In this document: positions 35,061 through 48,654 of the stretch, in pieces | How positions within the stretch are numbered: the first letter of the stretch is position 1 | How the letters are laid out: the number at the start of each line of letters is the position of its first letter | Assembly (NCBI GenBank): GCA_026724425.1 | Contig: JAIUCV010000230.1 | Location: 310,001-374,000, forward strand | DNA: 64,000 nucleotides | Reading direction: 5' to 3' | DNA from: Erythrophleum ivorense | Lineage: Eukaryota > Streptophyta > Magnoliopsida > Fabales > Fabaceae | The notes under the pieces: generated by a model | Databases searched by the model: none | What the model was told of the DNA's origin: nothing | Seen by the model: only the letters and a program-made list of their open reading frames with translations | Made by a program: the position numbers and the translations under genes

Positions 35061-37961
35061 TTAAAGAAATGACTCAATTAAATGAAATGATGATAAATCA
35101 CATCAGCATTCTTTTTTAAAATTAAAAGATATCTTACAAATCAATTTATTTTGATTAAAATATCTTTTAAGAATAATATTAATATATTAAAAATATGACA
35201 CTATAATATATTTTTTAAAATTTTTATTTCGATGTTATTTATTTTATATTAAAATAATAAATTTAATTTATTCTAAAGTTTTATTACATTTATAATAATG
35301 TTTATGTTTATTAATTATATATTTACTGTACACTGTTGAAATAAAAATTTTTGTGAATATATATATATATATTGCTTTTAATAATTATTTATTTTTATTA
35401 AATGATTTTAAATTTAACTAAACTTAAAAAGTGGTTATTTTATAAACTCGAGAAGAGTTTGTCAAAAAGGGTCTGGTTGTAAGTTTTTTTTTCTTGTTAC
35501 AAATGTATAATTTTATAATAAAAAATTATGTAATTAAATTATCTGTCAAAAACTAAAAATAATAATTTATAATAAATTAATTTTACAGAGGGTCCAACAT
35601 ACAAACAAAAAATATACCGAGTCCTATATTCGGAGTTAGGCATGCTTCCTCACCCAAAAAAACAGAAATTTACCGACATGTCAATTATTTATAATAGCTT
35701 TACATATATATATATATATATATATAGGTTTAAATTTGGCTATTTGATTCATTTATATAGACTTTCTAGTTATTTTAAATTTCAACAATGTTATCCATTT
35801 AGATTATTTATTAATTAAAATAATTGGGTTTTTCATTATTAAATTAAAACAATAAAAAATAACAATTAGAAAGGGGAAAACCCAAAAAAAATTTCAATTT
35901 GTCTTTAATTACCTTTTTTTAAGTAATTCGAGTGCAACAGTACGTACAAGATTGATCTAATTGAAATTAGAGACTAATTAAACATTCTAATAAACAAATT
36001 AGAAAGTCAATATTATTTAAAATTAAAAGGACCAAAATTGCTTTCTTAGGCAAATTAGAGGGACAAGCCATTGAATAGAAGACAGAAATTTGAGTAGTTT
36101 GTACGAGGTATTATATTCATTAATTTTCCCTACAATGTTCTTTAAAAATAGATCATAGAGAGACTAAAAATATAGTTAAACCTTAATTAATCAACATTTT
36201 AAACCTGAGCGTCCAAATTATATTATTTGAAAGTGGAACCAAAAGAGCAAAAAGTATTGCTTCAACAATATTCTTATACGCATATATATACATGTGTGTG
36301 TGTGTGTCATTAAATTAATACACGTCAAACTGGCGAAGTTAAGTATAGTACATGATCAAATATGTACGCATTAATTATGATAATGTAAAAAAAAAAAAGC
36401 AAGATAACGTAACTGATCTCACAAAAGAAAAAAAAAATTAAGAAAGGAGGCCGGCGGGAGGAAATTCATTTTTCATATATTATAAAATATTACAATATAT
36501 TTTTAGCTAATATCCTATATATATTGTTTTCGTAGATTTGCTTTCATGAATTCTAGAAGTCAAACAACCTCTTATGATCCCCCGGCTGCTGAGAATTAAA
36601 TTGTCAAAATAACAAAAATGATAAGCTAAAAAGTGTGGAATTTTCTTGATGTCAAGGGTTAAGTCTTTTCGCAATTTTTATCATTCCCTTTGAATAATCC
36701 ATAAGGTCCATTAATGACATCTTGAGCTAACATTGCACTTGATTCTTCGAGTCCATGAACAAATAGTATATATAACAATAGCTTTGATTATTAAAACTAA
36801 ATCATGTTTGCGTGATATATTTAACGAATTTAGCACATAATTGTTTATTTTATGTCTTTCTGTAATGTGGTCTACTTTGAGAATATTATAATTTTTATGT
36901 TGCTGAGTTATAATATTTATAAAAATTGCAAAATAATAACTAAATTAAAACATTTTGTTTAAAAATATAATAAAAATTTCTGTGAATAACATGAACTATT
37001 GGATAATTGTTATAAAATTATTATAACTTTCTAAAATTATAAAAATAAATTAATACAAGTGTAAAAAAATATTAATATCAAAATTTATTTTTCTTTTTGA
37101 AAAAATTAACATTTATTAAGTGAAATTTTTAAATATTTCATAATAGCCACCACAGTTTTGAAAATACATTTTAACATGTTTAAAAATAATTGTGACTTTT
37201 CAAATTTTAATCAAAGAAACATTATAAAAATCAAGAATTATAAATTAATATAAAGTTTTTTTTTAATAAAGATCACAAAACTTAATACAAGTCATGGTTT
37301 CCCAAAACAATTTCTTATAAAATCAAAAGAAAAACAAAGTACTTGCGATTATATAGTTGAAAAATCTGACTTTGAATCTGAAAAAGTTATATTCACAAAA
37401 AAAAAATTAAAGAAATTATATTATCTGGCCGTCAAAAGGGGGAGAAAATATGGTTAAAGGTCATTGTTATATCCATTTGAAGGATTTTGTGTCGTGATCA
37501 TTTGATATGAAAGAGTAGCTACCTAGCGAGGTCCATTTACAAGTTTGATGTACATACATATATGGATAATGCTTTACACGACAATCTTACATATGTGTAG
37601 ATAAGCACAACATTTCATGTCTTTGACTTTCCTTTAAGCAATGCCAAGGGTTGTCGTTCATTTTCATTAGAGTTAGGGATAAGGACATCTATTAGAAAAT
37701 TCGATTAAATATAGAATTAGTTTTGTTTCTGTGGGACATAAACACGATTTTTTTTATTTTATAAAGAAATTTGGGTATTTATTAGCAAACAATAAAAAAT
37801 GTTATCTATAATGAACGTATATATTTTTTATTCATTTAGTTAATAAACTATTTGACATTGAAAATATTATTAAATAATATTTTTTTTAATTTTATATAAC
37901 AATTATAAAAATTTATATTAATTTTTTAAATTTATACACATGTATGCGCACACAAACACAT

Positions 37962-37965
<4 letters not shown>

Positions 37966-37993
<28 letters not shown>
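37966..37993. repeat. (TA)n microsatellite
   Basis: About fourteen TA units preceded by CACA-rich sequence. Confidence 0.9.
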
Positions 37994-40792
37994 TTCACTG
38001 AAAATAAATATAAAAAGTTTCCTAGCTATACTACAAAAGATATACTCTAAAAAATGTCTACATTCAAACTTGTTGACTTGATAATATAAGTCCGTAATAG
38101 CCACACTAGCTAACATTGGTTTCCTATTTAAAAATTGAGTCGCTTCAACGTTGTATAAGGTCATTGGTATTAATATTATATAATTATAATTTATTAAATA
38201 TACTCTTATCCTTTGCTAATTGTCTTTTTTTTTGTTGTGCGTGACTGACAGAAAATAATTTAGGTTAACTAGAGAAACTTATCGATGTTCTCTTTTTCTT
38301 TCTCATGACAAATGGATGCATGCATGCTCATATCATGATCACCTTGTGACCTTGATTATTTGAACAATAGTTAAATAAAGTTTATTTATAAAGATCTTGA
38401 CTCTATAGTAAGACAAAGTTTCTTACTTTCGATTCTCAAAGAAGCATGCTATGAAACAGTCAAGGTAAAAGTTTAAGCTCTCATGCAAATACTTAAAAGA
38501 AAAAAGAATTATCAATATATTCTCTAACATATCCCATTCACTTGAAAGCTATTTTATTATGATATTTAATTCATTATAATTAAGCTAAGTTATTTTAGGA
38601 AAATACAAGTAATCATTTATTTAAAATTATTAATATTTTACACGGATTTTTAAAATTATCGTATGTACATTGCATTAGTTATATATACTGATTCTTATTT
38701 GTGCTGAAAACTAAAATACAATTTATTTTCTCGAAAGACAATGCATTTATACAATTTATAATGCTAGATGAAACATTGGCAAGATGATGTAAAAATATTA
38801 TTTTTTTGAAATGTCATACATTTTCAAGGGAAAAAAGACAAACCCTTTATTTCTGTCATTTTTTAGATTCGTTTCCTTCTATTTTCTTTATCTCAACCCA
38901 CAGAAAGCATATGTTTTTAGTCAAGATAGAAGTTAAGTCATTAGCCTTTCTGGTTAGACTTTGTGAAGATTTTTCTGTAAAATGGAAGTAGTTTCACATT
39001 TCAGCCTTGCAGAGCTTAATCAACAAAGAGACTTTAATAAAAATGAGAAGAATATCCTCGAATGGTATATATCCCGGGAATAAGCTAACGTTCTGATACA
39101 GTAGATGAAGATAAACCATGATGAAAAGGAAAGAAACTACGGACTAAATAAAGAGGAAAAGTAACTTTAGAAAGAAGCTGTTGGTCCCTAACATTATTTC
39201 TTTCAAATTGTGTTGATATGTCCTATATAATGATAGTAAATTAATAATTTAATTCTTGAAGAATCATTTCTTTTTAGTTTGATTTTTTTCAAAGAGAAAG
39301 TCTCATAATTTAACCCTTCAATCACTTTTTTCTAATTAAAATAGTCCCTTCTGATTAAACAAAGTTACAATCAAGGCTAACTAATATGGTATACGGGAGT
39401 CCATGTGATCATTAATTGATGATTTGATTTTGTTGATGTGTTATTCTTTCCCAAACAACATCAACATCCATTGCTTGGTATCTTAAAACCCATTTGTTCT
39501 GAGTAAGTCTATGTGATTAACTAACAACTAAATAGGCGTCTATTATATCATATCATCTAATCTATTAAATAACTATGACTTTGCCAAAAATGAGGGCCAT
39601 TTTAATTGGAAAACTAAATTGATAAGCTTTATTTTTAGATGACTAAATTATGAAAAAAAAAAATCTTTCAAAAACTAAATCATTCCTTCTATATTATACA
39701 ATGATTAAGCCTTAAAATAATATTTCAATCTTAAAATTCTTTCAACTACTCTCATTTAATTCTGTCAAAATATTTAGAGCTTGTGAATTTGCCGATTTAA
39801 CTCGTCTAAAAAGTGAATATAGTCTTAAAATAAGTAAATGCTTTAGATGTTTGTTTAATTTGTAATAATTATATAATATATGAATTTTTTTTAAATTATT
39901 CAATCATGTAATACTAAATTATAAAAAATGTTTACATATATCATATTTTTATTGAAGAAATTACTTTATAATAATTATCTAAAAAAAATTACACTAGCTA
40001 AGTTTTTTTTTTCTTTAATTAATTTGGCTGTGACTAGCTAACTACTTAACTTTTGTCCTTTTTTTTCTTTTTTTGTTAATTGACTGTGGTATCTGAAACA
40101 AAATTTTTGTAATGAGTAAGTTATTGTAATTAGTTCCTGAAAGATACTATTGTCGTTAATTTAATTAATCTTTAAAAATTAATTATTATCATATTAGTTT
40201 CAATATTTTGAAAAGTACATTAAATATATTCTGATGTCAACTTTGTCAACAAAATTTTAACAAAGTTGCCTCAGTGGTTCAATATCCACCCCAATTGAAA
40301 TGTTAGTGATGACTTGGCGATCCATTAATTTTGCCAGAAAAAAAGGCGCTTAATTATCATCATCAAAATGCTACTATTTCGAAACCTACTTGTAAACAAG
40401 AGGCCTATAGCGATGATAATGATGATATGGAGTACACGTAATTTGTTGAAAAACAAAATGTCCATATAACTTGTTAATTGCCAAGCTTCAGCTGGGCAGG
40501 TATTTGGCTTTGTAGGTAACTGTCAACATTCGATTAAACGAGTTAATTAATTATAGGATTTATTTCATGTTTTTAAAAGGTAAAATACAATTTGATATCC
40601 TAAGGTTTAAAAAGCTTGCAATAGAATAATTTGATGTTTGAATCGTTAGTATATTAATATTTTGTGGTATCATTTTGTTTACTTTCTTTTGATGAAAAAT
40701 AGCACATGTGACGACATGTGATTCACAAATTTTTCTAATTAATTTATTCAAATTTTATTTTTAAAATTAGATATGTAATCCTACGAGATGGA

Positions 40793-40873
40793 GTGAAGTG
40801 AGGCGGGTTGGGAAGTGCCTCTCTACTTGCCATGTGAAGTGAGGTAGGGTGAGAGTGCCTCTCTACTTGCTAT
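40793..40873. repeat. Tandem duplication of about 41 bp
   Basis: GTGAAGTGAGGCGGGTTGGG at 40793 and GTGAAGTGAGGTAGGGTGAG at 40834 each continue into GTGCCTCTCTACTTGC. The two units differ at only a few bases. GC content is higher than in the surroundings. Confidence 0.85.
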
Positions 40874-41559
40874 TTCTGTTTTTTTTTTTTTTTATAATAC
40901 ATGGGAAAGATCGAACTTTTGATATTATTCATACTCCCATCTCATTTTTATCGTTTGGGTTAACCCAAGTGGCTTACTATTTCTATTATTAATTGTTTCT
41001 TTTATCTCCATCTCTATATTTATTTATTTTTTTGCAAATCTCATTGGGTACCTTGAATTTTTTTTATAAAAAATAAATAAGCAAATAATATTAAATAAAA
41101 TATATATTTTATATATTTGAAAAAAAAAACTTCAATTTAAAGTTCAAATTTTTTGTTTAAATTCTCCAACAAACTCTAATAAAATTTAAAATACTAAAAA
41201 AAATTCAATAACAAGTTCAACAACAATTAGAGAATGAGGTGTCAATGAGAATATTTAGATTGATTTATTTTATTTTAAAGTAATAAAAATAAAAATAAAA
41301 ATAACTAAAAAAGATATAAGATAATAAAACATATATATACATATATATTAAAATTATTTATGTAAAATTAACAGGAACAAAGATCTTGCAGGGCGTGGAA
41401 TATAATCCCGAAGCATCTTTGAAAAAAATTTCTTTTCTATATCTCCATTCCTACAGAAAAAAAAATTTCCAAATGTCAATTCCCAAATAGGATAGTCCCT
41501 GCAAGGATTCCCAATCTTGGGAATTTTTGCCATCCTTGCTCAAAATGTTCTAATTTGAC

Positions 41560-42115
41560 CAAATTCAATCTTTAGAAAATCCAATCCCTCAAACTCTTTA
41601 GACTAAATTAGAAATTTCTCAAGAATATTGGGCATTTGGACAAAATTAGTGGCTAAATTTAAGGAAAATATTAGGTTATGTGTATTGAATCTAGAATTTT
41701 GATTGGTAAAAAGAAGAATTTCTATCTTCATTGCATAAGAGATTAGGCATTTTACCAACCAAAAAAAAAAGAAATTTATGACAAAATTAAAGATACAATT
41801 AGAGATTTTAATTTTAAGAGTAAAATTTGGAAGATATTATGTCATGTGTGTTAAATTTGAGATTCCAATTAGCTAAGAAAAAAATTTTAGTCTTTAATAC
41901 ATAGAAAAATATAAAATTTCTAAGAAAATTAGAAATTTAGGACAAAATCAAGGATTTCATTTAAGGGCAAAATTTAAAAAATAGTATATTATGTGTATTG
42001 AATTTAGAATTTTAATTGGTTAAGGAAAAAAATTTAATTTTCAATGCATAAAAAATTAGAAATTTTATTAAAAGAAAAATTTATAGCAAATTTTAATAAA
42101 TTCCATATCAAAGTT
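41560..42115. repeat. Decayed tandem array, units about 150-165 bp
   Basis: Three anchors mark successive units: TTATGTGTATTGAATCTAGA (41676), TCATGTGTGTTAAATTTGAG (41842) and TTATGTGTATTGAATTTAGA (41989). Each is followed by an ATTTTGATTGGT-type phrase, a purine run, a TTTCA-type phrase, GCATAA or ACATAG, and GACAAAAT upstream of the next unit. Spacing is 166 and 147 bp. It is a diverged local array or a remnant of a satellite. Confidence 0.65.
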
Positions 42116-45100
42116 AATAAAATAATACCATAGAATATCAATATGCTAACAATTAAATCTAAGACAACTGAAATCACAAGGTTCCAAAGTTGAATCAAAT
42201 CAAACTACTTGACACTAAAGTATATTTAATTTTTTAGAAATTACTAGGACTAATTTATTATTAATAATAATTTTTTAAGAATCAATTATTGAATATAGTG
42301 ATATTTTTGAAACTGTTGTAATTTATTTTTTGTTTTTATTACGGATGTTGTTGTAAAGAGTTCAAAATTTTAAGAAGCTGAGACTAACAAAATATGTATA
42401 TGATAATATAACATTATTTTATATAAATATTAAAAAAATCTATTAATAAGAGATCCCAATCATAACTTTTTTTTCTACTACATAACAGTATTACGTGCCA
42501 AGAATTTGTAGGAGAGAAATAATAAGAGATTAAACTATAATGCTATCGAGCCTTCCTACAGTCAAAACCAGGTGCTACCAAATCTAGGGGTCATTGACTC
42601 GTTTTTCACATTTGGAACGCCATTTCAGTGAGTATGCATTCCACATGTAAAGATCCTCTTCAACATACAAGGAGCTTCTTTAGAATCAGATTGTATGACT
42701 ATGACCACCTTTTAACTAACATCAACCCCTCATTCCTAAGATTAAGCATCTCACTTTGCCGAAAATGGCGCACACTTCAACTGTCAACCTGTCATGTTAG
42801 AAGCGCACGATGCTCAATCAAGCCAGATTTCCCCCACAATCATATTATATACATTTTGCCTTTATCGTTATTTATTTTTAATTTAATGTTTGTTTGGTAT
42901 ACCATAAAGCATGTGGTAATATTATTTTAAGTGATGTATCATGTTACTCAAATAATATGAGAATTTTATATTGCACTACTGTTTTGTGGGAGATCAAGTT
43001 ATGAATGAAGGGAGGAATTTTATAGAGAAAGAGGGAGAGAGACTATTTTATTCGAGTATTGAGATGATACAAGAATAAAGATCATAAATAAGTTGTAATG
43101 TGGGTAATTTTATTATCAGTTTTTAGTTTTAGAAATACTTCTATTTGAAATATTTTTAAATGTAAGCTAATGATAATTATTATATCAAATAGCTTAATAT
43201 AATTATAGAAGTCGTTTATTTAAAGTGATTTATCATACTTAATAGCTCTAAATCACACTTGTTTAGACTAACAACTTAATGTATCAATACATTTATAGAT
43301 GTCAATTTTTTCTAGGTCTTGACAAAATGGATTGACCCTTCTTGAACACGTAAGAATCTTATGCTTAAAAAATTCTTGTAACAATTACTTCTAGTTTTAT
43401 TGAATTTTTTAAAATGTTAATTAGATCATTTCAATTATCATATCAAATATAAAAATTCCAAATATCATGGTATTAAAAATACCAAGAAATGTGATATAAT
43501 GGTCTTGCTCTTGCAGGGTTATAGTGTTATGTCTTTTTTTTTAATAATGATGATTAATAATGTAATACCAATAAATAAATATTTTTGCAAGTAAATAATA
43601 ATAGAATGTGGACGGCAATATATGTCTATATCAAATCAAATACACAAAGTAAAGTCAAAATTTTGTTTAGACTAATTACGAAAAAAAATAACCATTATTA
43701 AAACAAATAAAATGATCACTTACTTCTCCATGAGACATTATTACTATTATTTTTTTTTTTTTGGTGTTGCAGTTATGTGGTATCTAGCCCGGTTGCTTCC
43801 GCAGATTTTAATTTAATCTGTATTTTTATATGATTAAAAACAAGCTATCCATGTTAAACTAAAAATTTCTAACAGTCTGAACTGCCATTATTAGAATTTA
43901 ATTATCTAACAATATTTAACTATGCATCACTTGTTTACCCTCGGTCCCTCACCATTGGACCAATCTCTTAAAGTTTACAGAGTACATCTTTAAAACAAAA
44001 TTGTAATTAAGTTCTCTCATCATATAATAATCAAGTGACTTAATTACCTCAATCGAACTCATGAATTACTCCCGACAAAACTCAACTCCAACCGCAGATT
44101 TGTTAATATACTATATTTATTATTAATTTATCTACATACTTAAAAAATGAAGGAATAGAGTACCGTTATTCTCACAATTTTAAAATAAAAACTCAAAATA
44201 TTTTAAGTTGCTAACTCCGTTTTTCGGTGCAACGTCTCACGCGATGTCTAAATTAATTTATATGCTGTTTAATTAATCATTAAAAAAACTTCTTGCAACA
44301 TAATTTTATAAAATTAAAAAATTATATATAATTTAAATTCATAAAATATATTTAATCTAGACTGATTATAAATAAAAAAATTTTAATCAATCCAATAGGC
44401 TAAGCTAAAAAAAAACACATAAACTCTAAAAATAAAGCCTAATTAAAATAAGCCAAATTAATAAAGCCAAATTTATAAACAGGTCAGGTTTGGACTTGAC
44501 CAATGTTATCCCTTTTTTTAATTAAAGATTAAATATTTTGTCCATGTGCTTTGAAACACTTGCTAAGGTCATATTCAAGCTTGGCCTACTCATATATGTA
44601 CCATTTTCACACATTATGAAAAGTTTAGTTTGCCAATTTCATATCTTAACAATTGTTCGCACATTAATTTTAACCTTCTCCTAATACACAAAATCAAGCT
44701 GAGCAGGTTGGACTAAGTCTTCTGCCTTTTTTTTTTTTTTAAGGGGAAGGTGAGCTTTAAGAAGTGAAAATCGACATTGGCCCAGGCGCAAACTCGATCC
44801 TAAAAGTATCACTTATAAAAATTGTAATAACCATGATTTTGTTTTTCAAATAGGTCCCTAAAATTTTAGAATTTAAAATAAGAAAATAAAAAATAAGGCT
44901 TATTAATGCAAAATAAATCATTTTTTAAAAATGTTATAGCTTTAAAAGATAAATTTGCTAAAAGTGCAATAGATTAAAATTTAAAATAAAATGTAATAGC
45001 ATAAAATGTATAAAAAGTTATAGATATAAAATAAGTAAAGTGTGGTACCACTATAAACAATAATGTGATATGATTCTCTCACATGATGTCCATTCTATAA

Positions 45101-47990
45101 GTTTTTTTTTAATATTTTAAAATCATATATTTTTCAGAGTTAGTTATTACTTGAATAAATTTGTTTAACTTTTAGACTATTCATGAGCTTATATACATAT
45201 TATATTATTTTATAATATTGATTAATCTTAATCGTTTGCGAAAAACTCATATACATATTTTATTATTATTATTTTTGTATATTTTTTTATTTATGTACTC
45301 ACAAAGTCAATAAATTCATCTCTCAACAATATATAGTATATATATGTTAGGTTAACAGGTAGTCAAATGAAATATTTTATTATTAATATATCTCTCAAAT
45401 GCATTGGATAAGCCCTTTATGAGATATTTGATGATGTAAGACTTCATGATATTAGACATCAAGTTGCTTTGGGTATTATAAGAGTTGTGATGTCTATAGG
45501 ACTTATATGGCCATAATTATTTTTTGTTGCTTATTTTTGTTTTAAAAAATGTTGATTATGTTGATTGCTTGTACAAATTGAGAAACACTTGTTCTTTAGG
45601 AGGAGGTTTTGTTAGATTTTAAACAACTTTAAAGTGACTTTATAAAATAAATCATATATTTTAAAAGTGCGAAATAATTTTTAAGATCTTCTTAATTTTA
45701 TTGTGATCAAGTGAATGTGTGTGGGTTTTTTTTTTGTTTTTTAAACTTACTGAGCTAAAATAATCCTATATTGATTTAGTTTATACACTAATTATCGCCA
45801 AAAATTAAGCTGTGACAAAAATTCAGTCTATTTTTAAATTAATACGACTTATCGTCATGCCTAATTTAACCCCCCCCCCCCCACACACACACACATGCTC
45901 GATTTTATCGTTAAATTTGACTCGTGAGGGTTGGTGCACCGCTTGAGAATATTAGAAAAATAGCTAAATGGTAAAAGTATCAATGTTATGCACACTCACA
46001 TGTGAGTCAGAACCAGAGCACAAGAAAATGCAGTCGTTGCATGTGGATTGTCTTTTATTCTCAAATGTGACATATAAAAATTGAAAGGTTAACAGAAGCA
46101 GCTCTAATAAAGACAAAGCATTCTTGGGATTGACCACCTTATTTTATTTTTCCCATTCATGACTCTTAACTTCCTTTCATGTTTACTTTATTAGGCCCTA
46201 CATGGCCTATGGGGACCATTTTCCATGACTTTTAATTTCTAACTACCAAAATATAAAAGCATGTGAAATCATATCTAATCTTAACAGTAATAAAATCATA
46301 TTTGAGAAAGAAAGAGAGAGCGTAATAGATGTAACCTAATTAGTAGGGGATAATCTAAACTATGCAACAAAATCAACAACGTAATCTCAGGAAGTAAGGT
46401 CTTCTAGCCCCACAAAGCAGCATGGGTCTGATTTTCTTGAGTTATATAACAAATATATATCTTTTTATTTTAAAAAAAAAAATTCAAAATATTCCTTCTC
46501 AATCTCCTTTAGGGTAATAATATTGTGTGTCTTCTCAAAGAAAATAATGGTTTATTACATTTAAAATCGATATGTTAAAGTTATAATTAGTTATTTGTTT
46601 AGAAGTGTTAAAAAATATATATTTTTCTCCTTTTTCTAATATGTTCACTGGTTAATTTTGGTTCTCAAAGAATTTCAAGAGTATATTATCTCATGTCAAC
46701 TTAGTATATTTAAAAATTTATTCTCAAAAGTGTTATTTAAAAGAGTCAAACTCAAGTTAATAATTTTTTATTATTATCTGAACTAATCCCTTCAAATTTA
46801 TTTAGGTTATATTAATAATTAGACCACATCATAAGTTGAGTTTTAAACTTTATTTTACAAAAATAATATTTAAATTTAAAAACAAATTAATAATTTGATC
46901 CATAAATTGTTATATTTATTAAATTATAATCTCTAGAAGTTAATCAGTATAAACGTTAATCTCTAAAAATAATAAAATTATTGCATATTAGAGCTTTTAT
47001 CAAATAACTAAAGAATTCCAAAAGGAATTAAAATGCAATGAATCTATTATTTTGTTAAAATTAATCCAGAGTTCACTAATTTTTAAGAATTAAAATTAAA
47101 TAAACATAGTAATTCAAAATTAAATTTTTAGTCTACTCAAATTTGAAAGTGACAAAAATCATAGGGAAGCAATATGGTGCGCCAAAGCGGTGTCGTTTCT
47201 ATGGGTAATTGTGCTTTCTTCACCACTCTTTTTTTTTTTTAACCACTCTTTATTAAAGCTCTCATTTGTCTGGTGTGAAAAAATACTCTATCGTGGAACA
47301 AGAACAACACCTTTTTTCTTTTTTGATTCTTCTGAATTGAAAGGCCTTTGTGGAAGCAAAACCAAATAGATTCTTCCCCTCCCTGGACAGATCTGAGAGA
47401 ATCTGATACAAACTCCTAAAAAGGTTGAAAAAGTTTATGCAAAATTTAATAAATTATTAGAGAATGATTTAAACAAGTATATAATTAGTCTATTATTGGC
47501 TTCATAATCAACTTATTATTATTAAGTTTATTTAAATGTTTTTGAGAGTATTCTTTTAAAACTGTTAAGAAAAGTTTGAACAAAATTTAATAATACTCTA
47601 ATTCTATTTTTCAAAAAAAAAATCTCTCATATAAAGTTTAGTACCATTTTTCATTTGACAAGAATCAATATATCACGGCGTCAATTTATAATATTATTAT
47701 CTTTTAAAATTGCAAGAGAAATTTGCTTATTAGGTAAAGGAGAATAAATTCTTTTAATATCCCCAATCTATAACCCTAGAAAGAGCCAAGAGAAATTAAT
47801 TATGGCCGCTACTATTTTTATTATTTTATTTAATAATAATAATTATTATTATTAATTTGTTGTTGTGGGTTTTGCTTCCTTTTTTAAGTTGGAGGGTGAA
47901 AGTAGCTGCCTTGTTCACCGCCGCCTGAAAACAAGAACAAGGAGGGAGAGAAAGCAAAGGGTGGCATTTTGGGTTCATAGGGCCAAAAGG
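42116..47990. other. Gene-poor intergenic DNA
   Basis: Mostly AT-rich. One island at about 42540-42845 is less AT-rich and contains a 100-codon open frame that I do not recognise. A C-run followed by an AC tract lies at 45870-45894. A stretch at about 46740-47120 looks like an old TIR element from its recurring AATAATTAGACC/TTTTTAGTCT-type words. The last kilobase presumably includes the CTP synthase promoter. Confidence 0.55.
45870..45894. repeat. (C)n(AC)n tract
   Basis: Thirteen C followed by about six AC units. Confidence 0.9.
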
Positions 47991-48123
47991 CATCTTCTTT
48001 ATCAAAATTTTCTGCTTTTTCTCTTATATATATCGCCTAATCCCCTCAATATTATCCATTCGTTGCTTGATTGAGCCATTCTAAAGCAAACAAAGTGATT
48101 TTTCTCACTTTGTTTTGGGGGGC

Positions 48124-48130
48124 TATAAAG
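48124..48130 (+). promoter_or_regulatory. Candidate TATA box of the CTP synthase gene
   Basis: TATAAAG lies about 525 bases before the start codon. An alternative TATATATA is at 48025-48032. The long distance to the ATG suggests a long leader or a leader intron. Neither site can be confirmed here. Confidence 0.25.
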
Positions 48131-48654
48131 AGCAAAAACCTCGGGGTCTAGACATACATAGAGAGATATAAAGAGAGATTGCAGAAAAGCAGTGACAGAA
48201 GAACCTTGTAAACCCCGTCATTGTGAACAAGGTTTCCTCATTATTCTCTCCCTTTTAGTTTCACAAAAATTCCTCATTCTTTTTCGTTTTTGTAATTTTC
48301 CTTTTTTGCTATGATATCTATGTATAGTCATTCCATCCACCTGTCAATCCTCCTCTTATCCACATCCCCACTTTTTTATCATGCCAGATAACATCACTAT
48401 ACATTGTTTGTAGTATTGTTGTCATCATTCTTAGTTTTTTCAGAGCAAAGGTTAGTGTGTCACATAGTATAACTACTTAAGTAGGTACTGTTAAGATTTC
48501 TGCGTGTCTGTTTGTCAGTTAAGGTTGTTTTGTCTTTGTTTTTCAAATTTCTGATAGCTGGGGTTCCCGCTGGCTCTGTGCATTTTGACCAGGACCAGAG
48601 AAGAGGTCAGTTTCCTTTAGGGGTACTTGGCGGAAATTTAAGGAAGGAAGAAGA

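Larger units (their letters stand above)
35064..41559. other. Gene-poor intergenic DNA
   Basis: AT-rich, with TA tracts at 35703-35726 and 37966-37993, a 41-bp tandem duplication at 40793-40873, and several stretches of the kind seen in old TIR elements. For example, 39275-39330 and the complement of 39630-39690 share TTTAGTTT and TCATAATTTA words. No coding exon could be supported. Confidence 0.55.

Noticed and set aside
35700..36060. Possible TIR element from GACTTTCTAGTT/AATTAGAAAGTC words
   Set aside because: Only short words pair and the boundaries and duplications are unclear in very AT-rich sequence.
47865..48074. A 69-codon open frame just upstream of CTP synthase
   Set aside because: It is basic and low in complexity and lies where the promoter or leader of CTP synthase should be. 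It is not in frame with the known N terminus.
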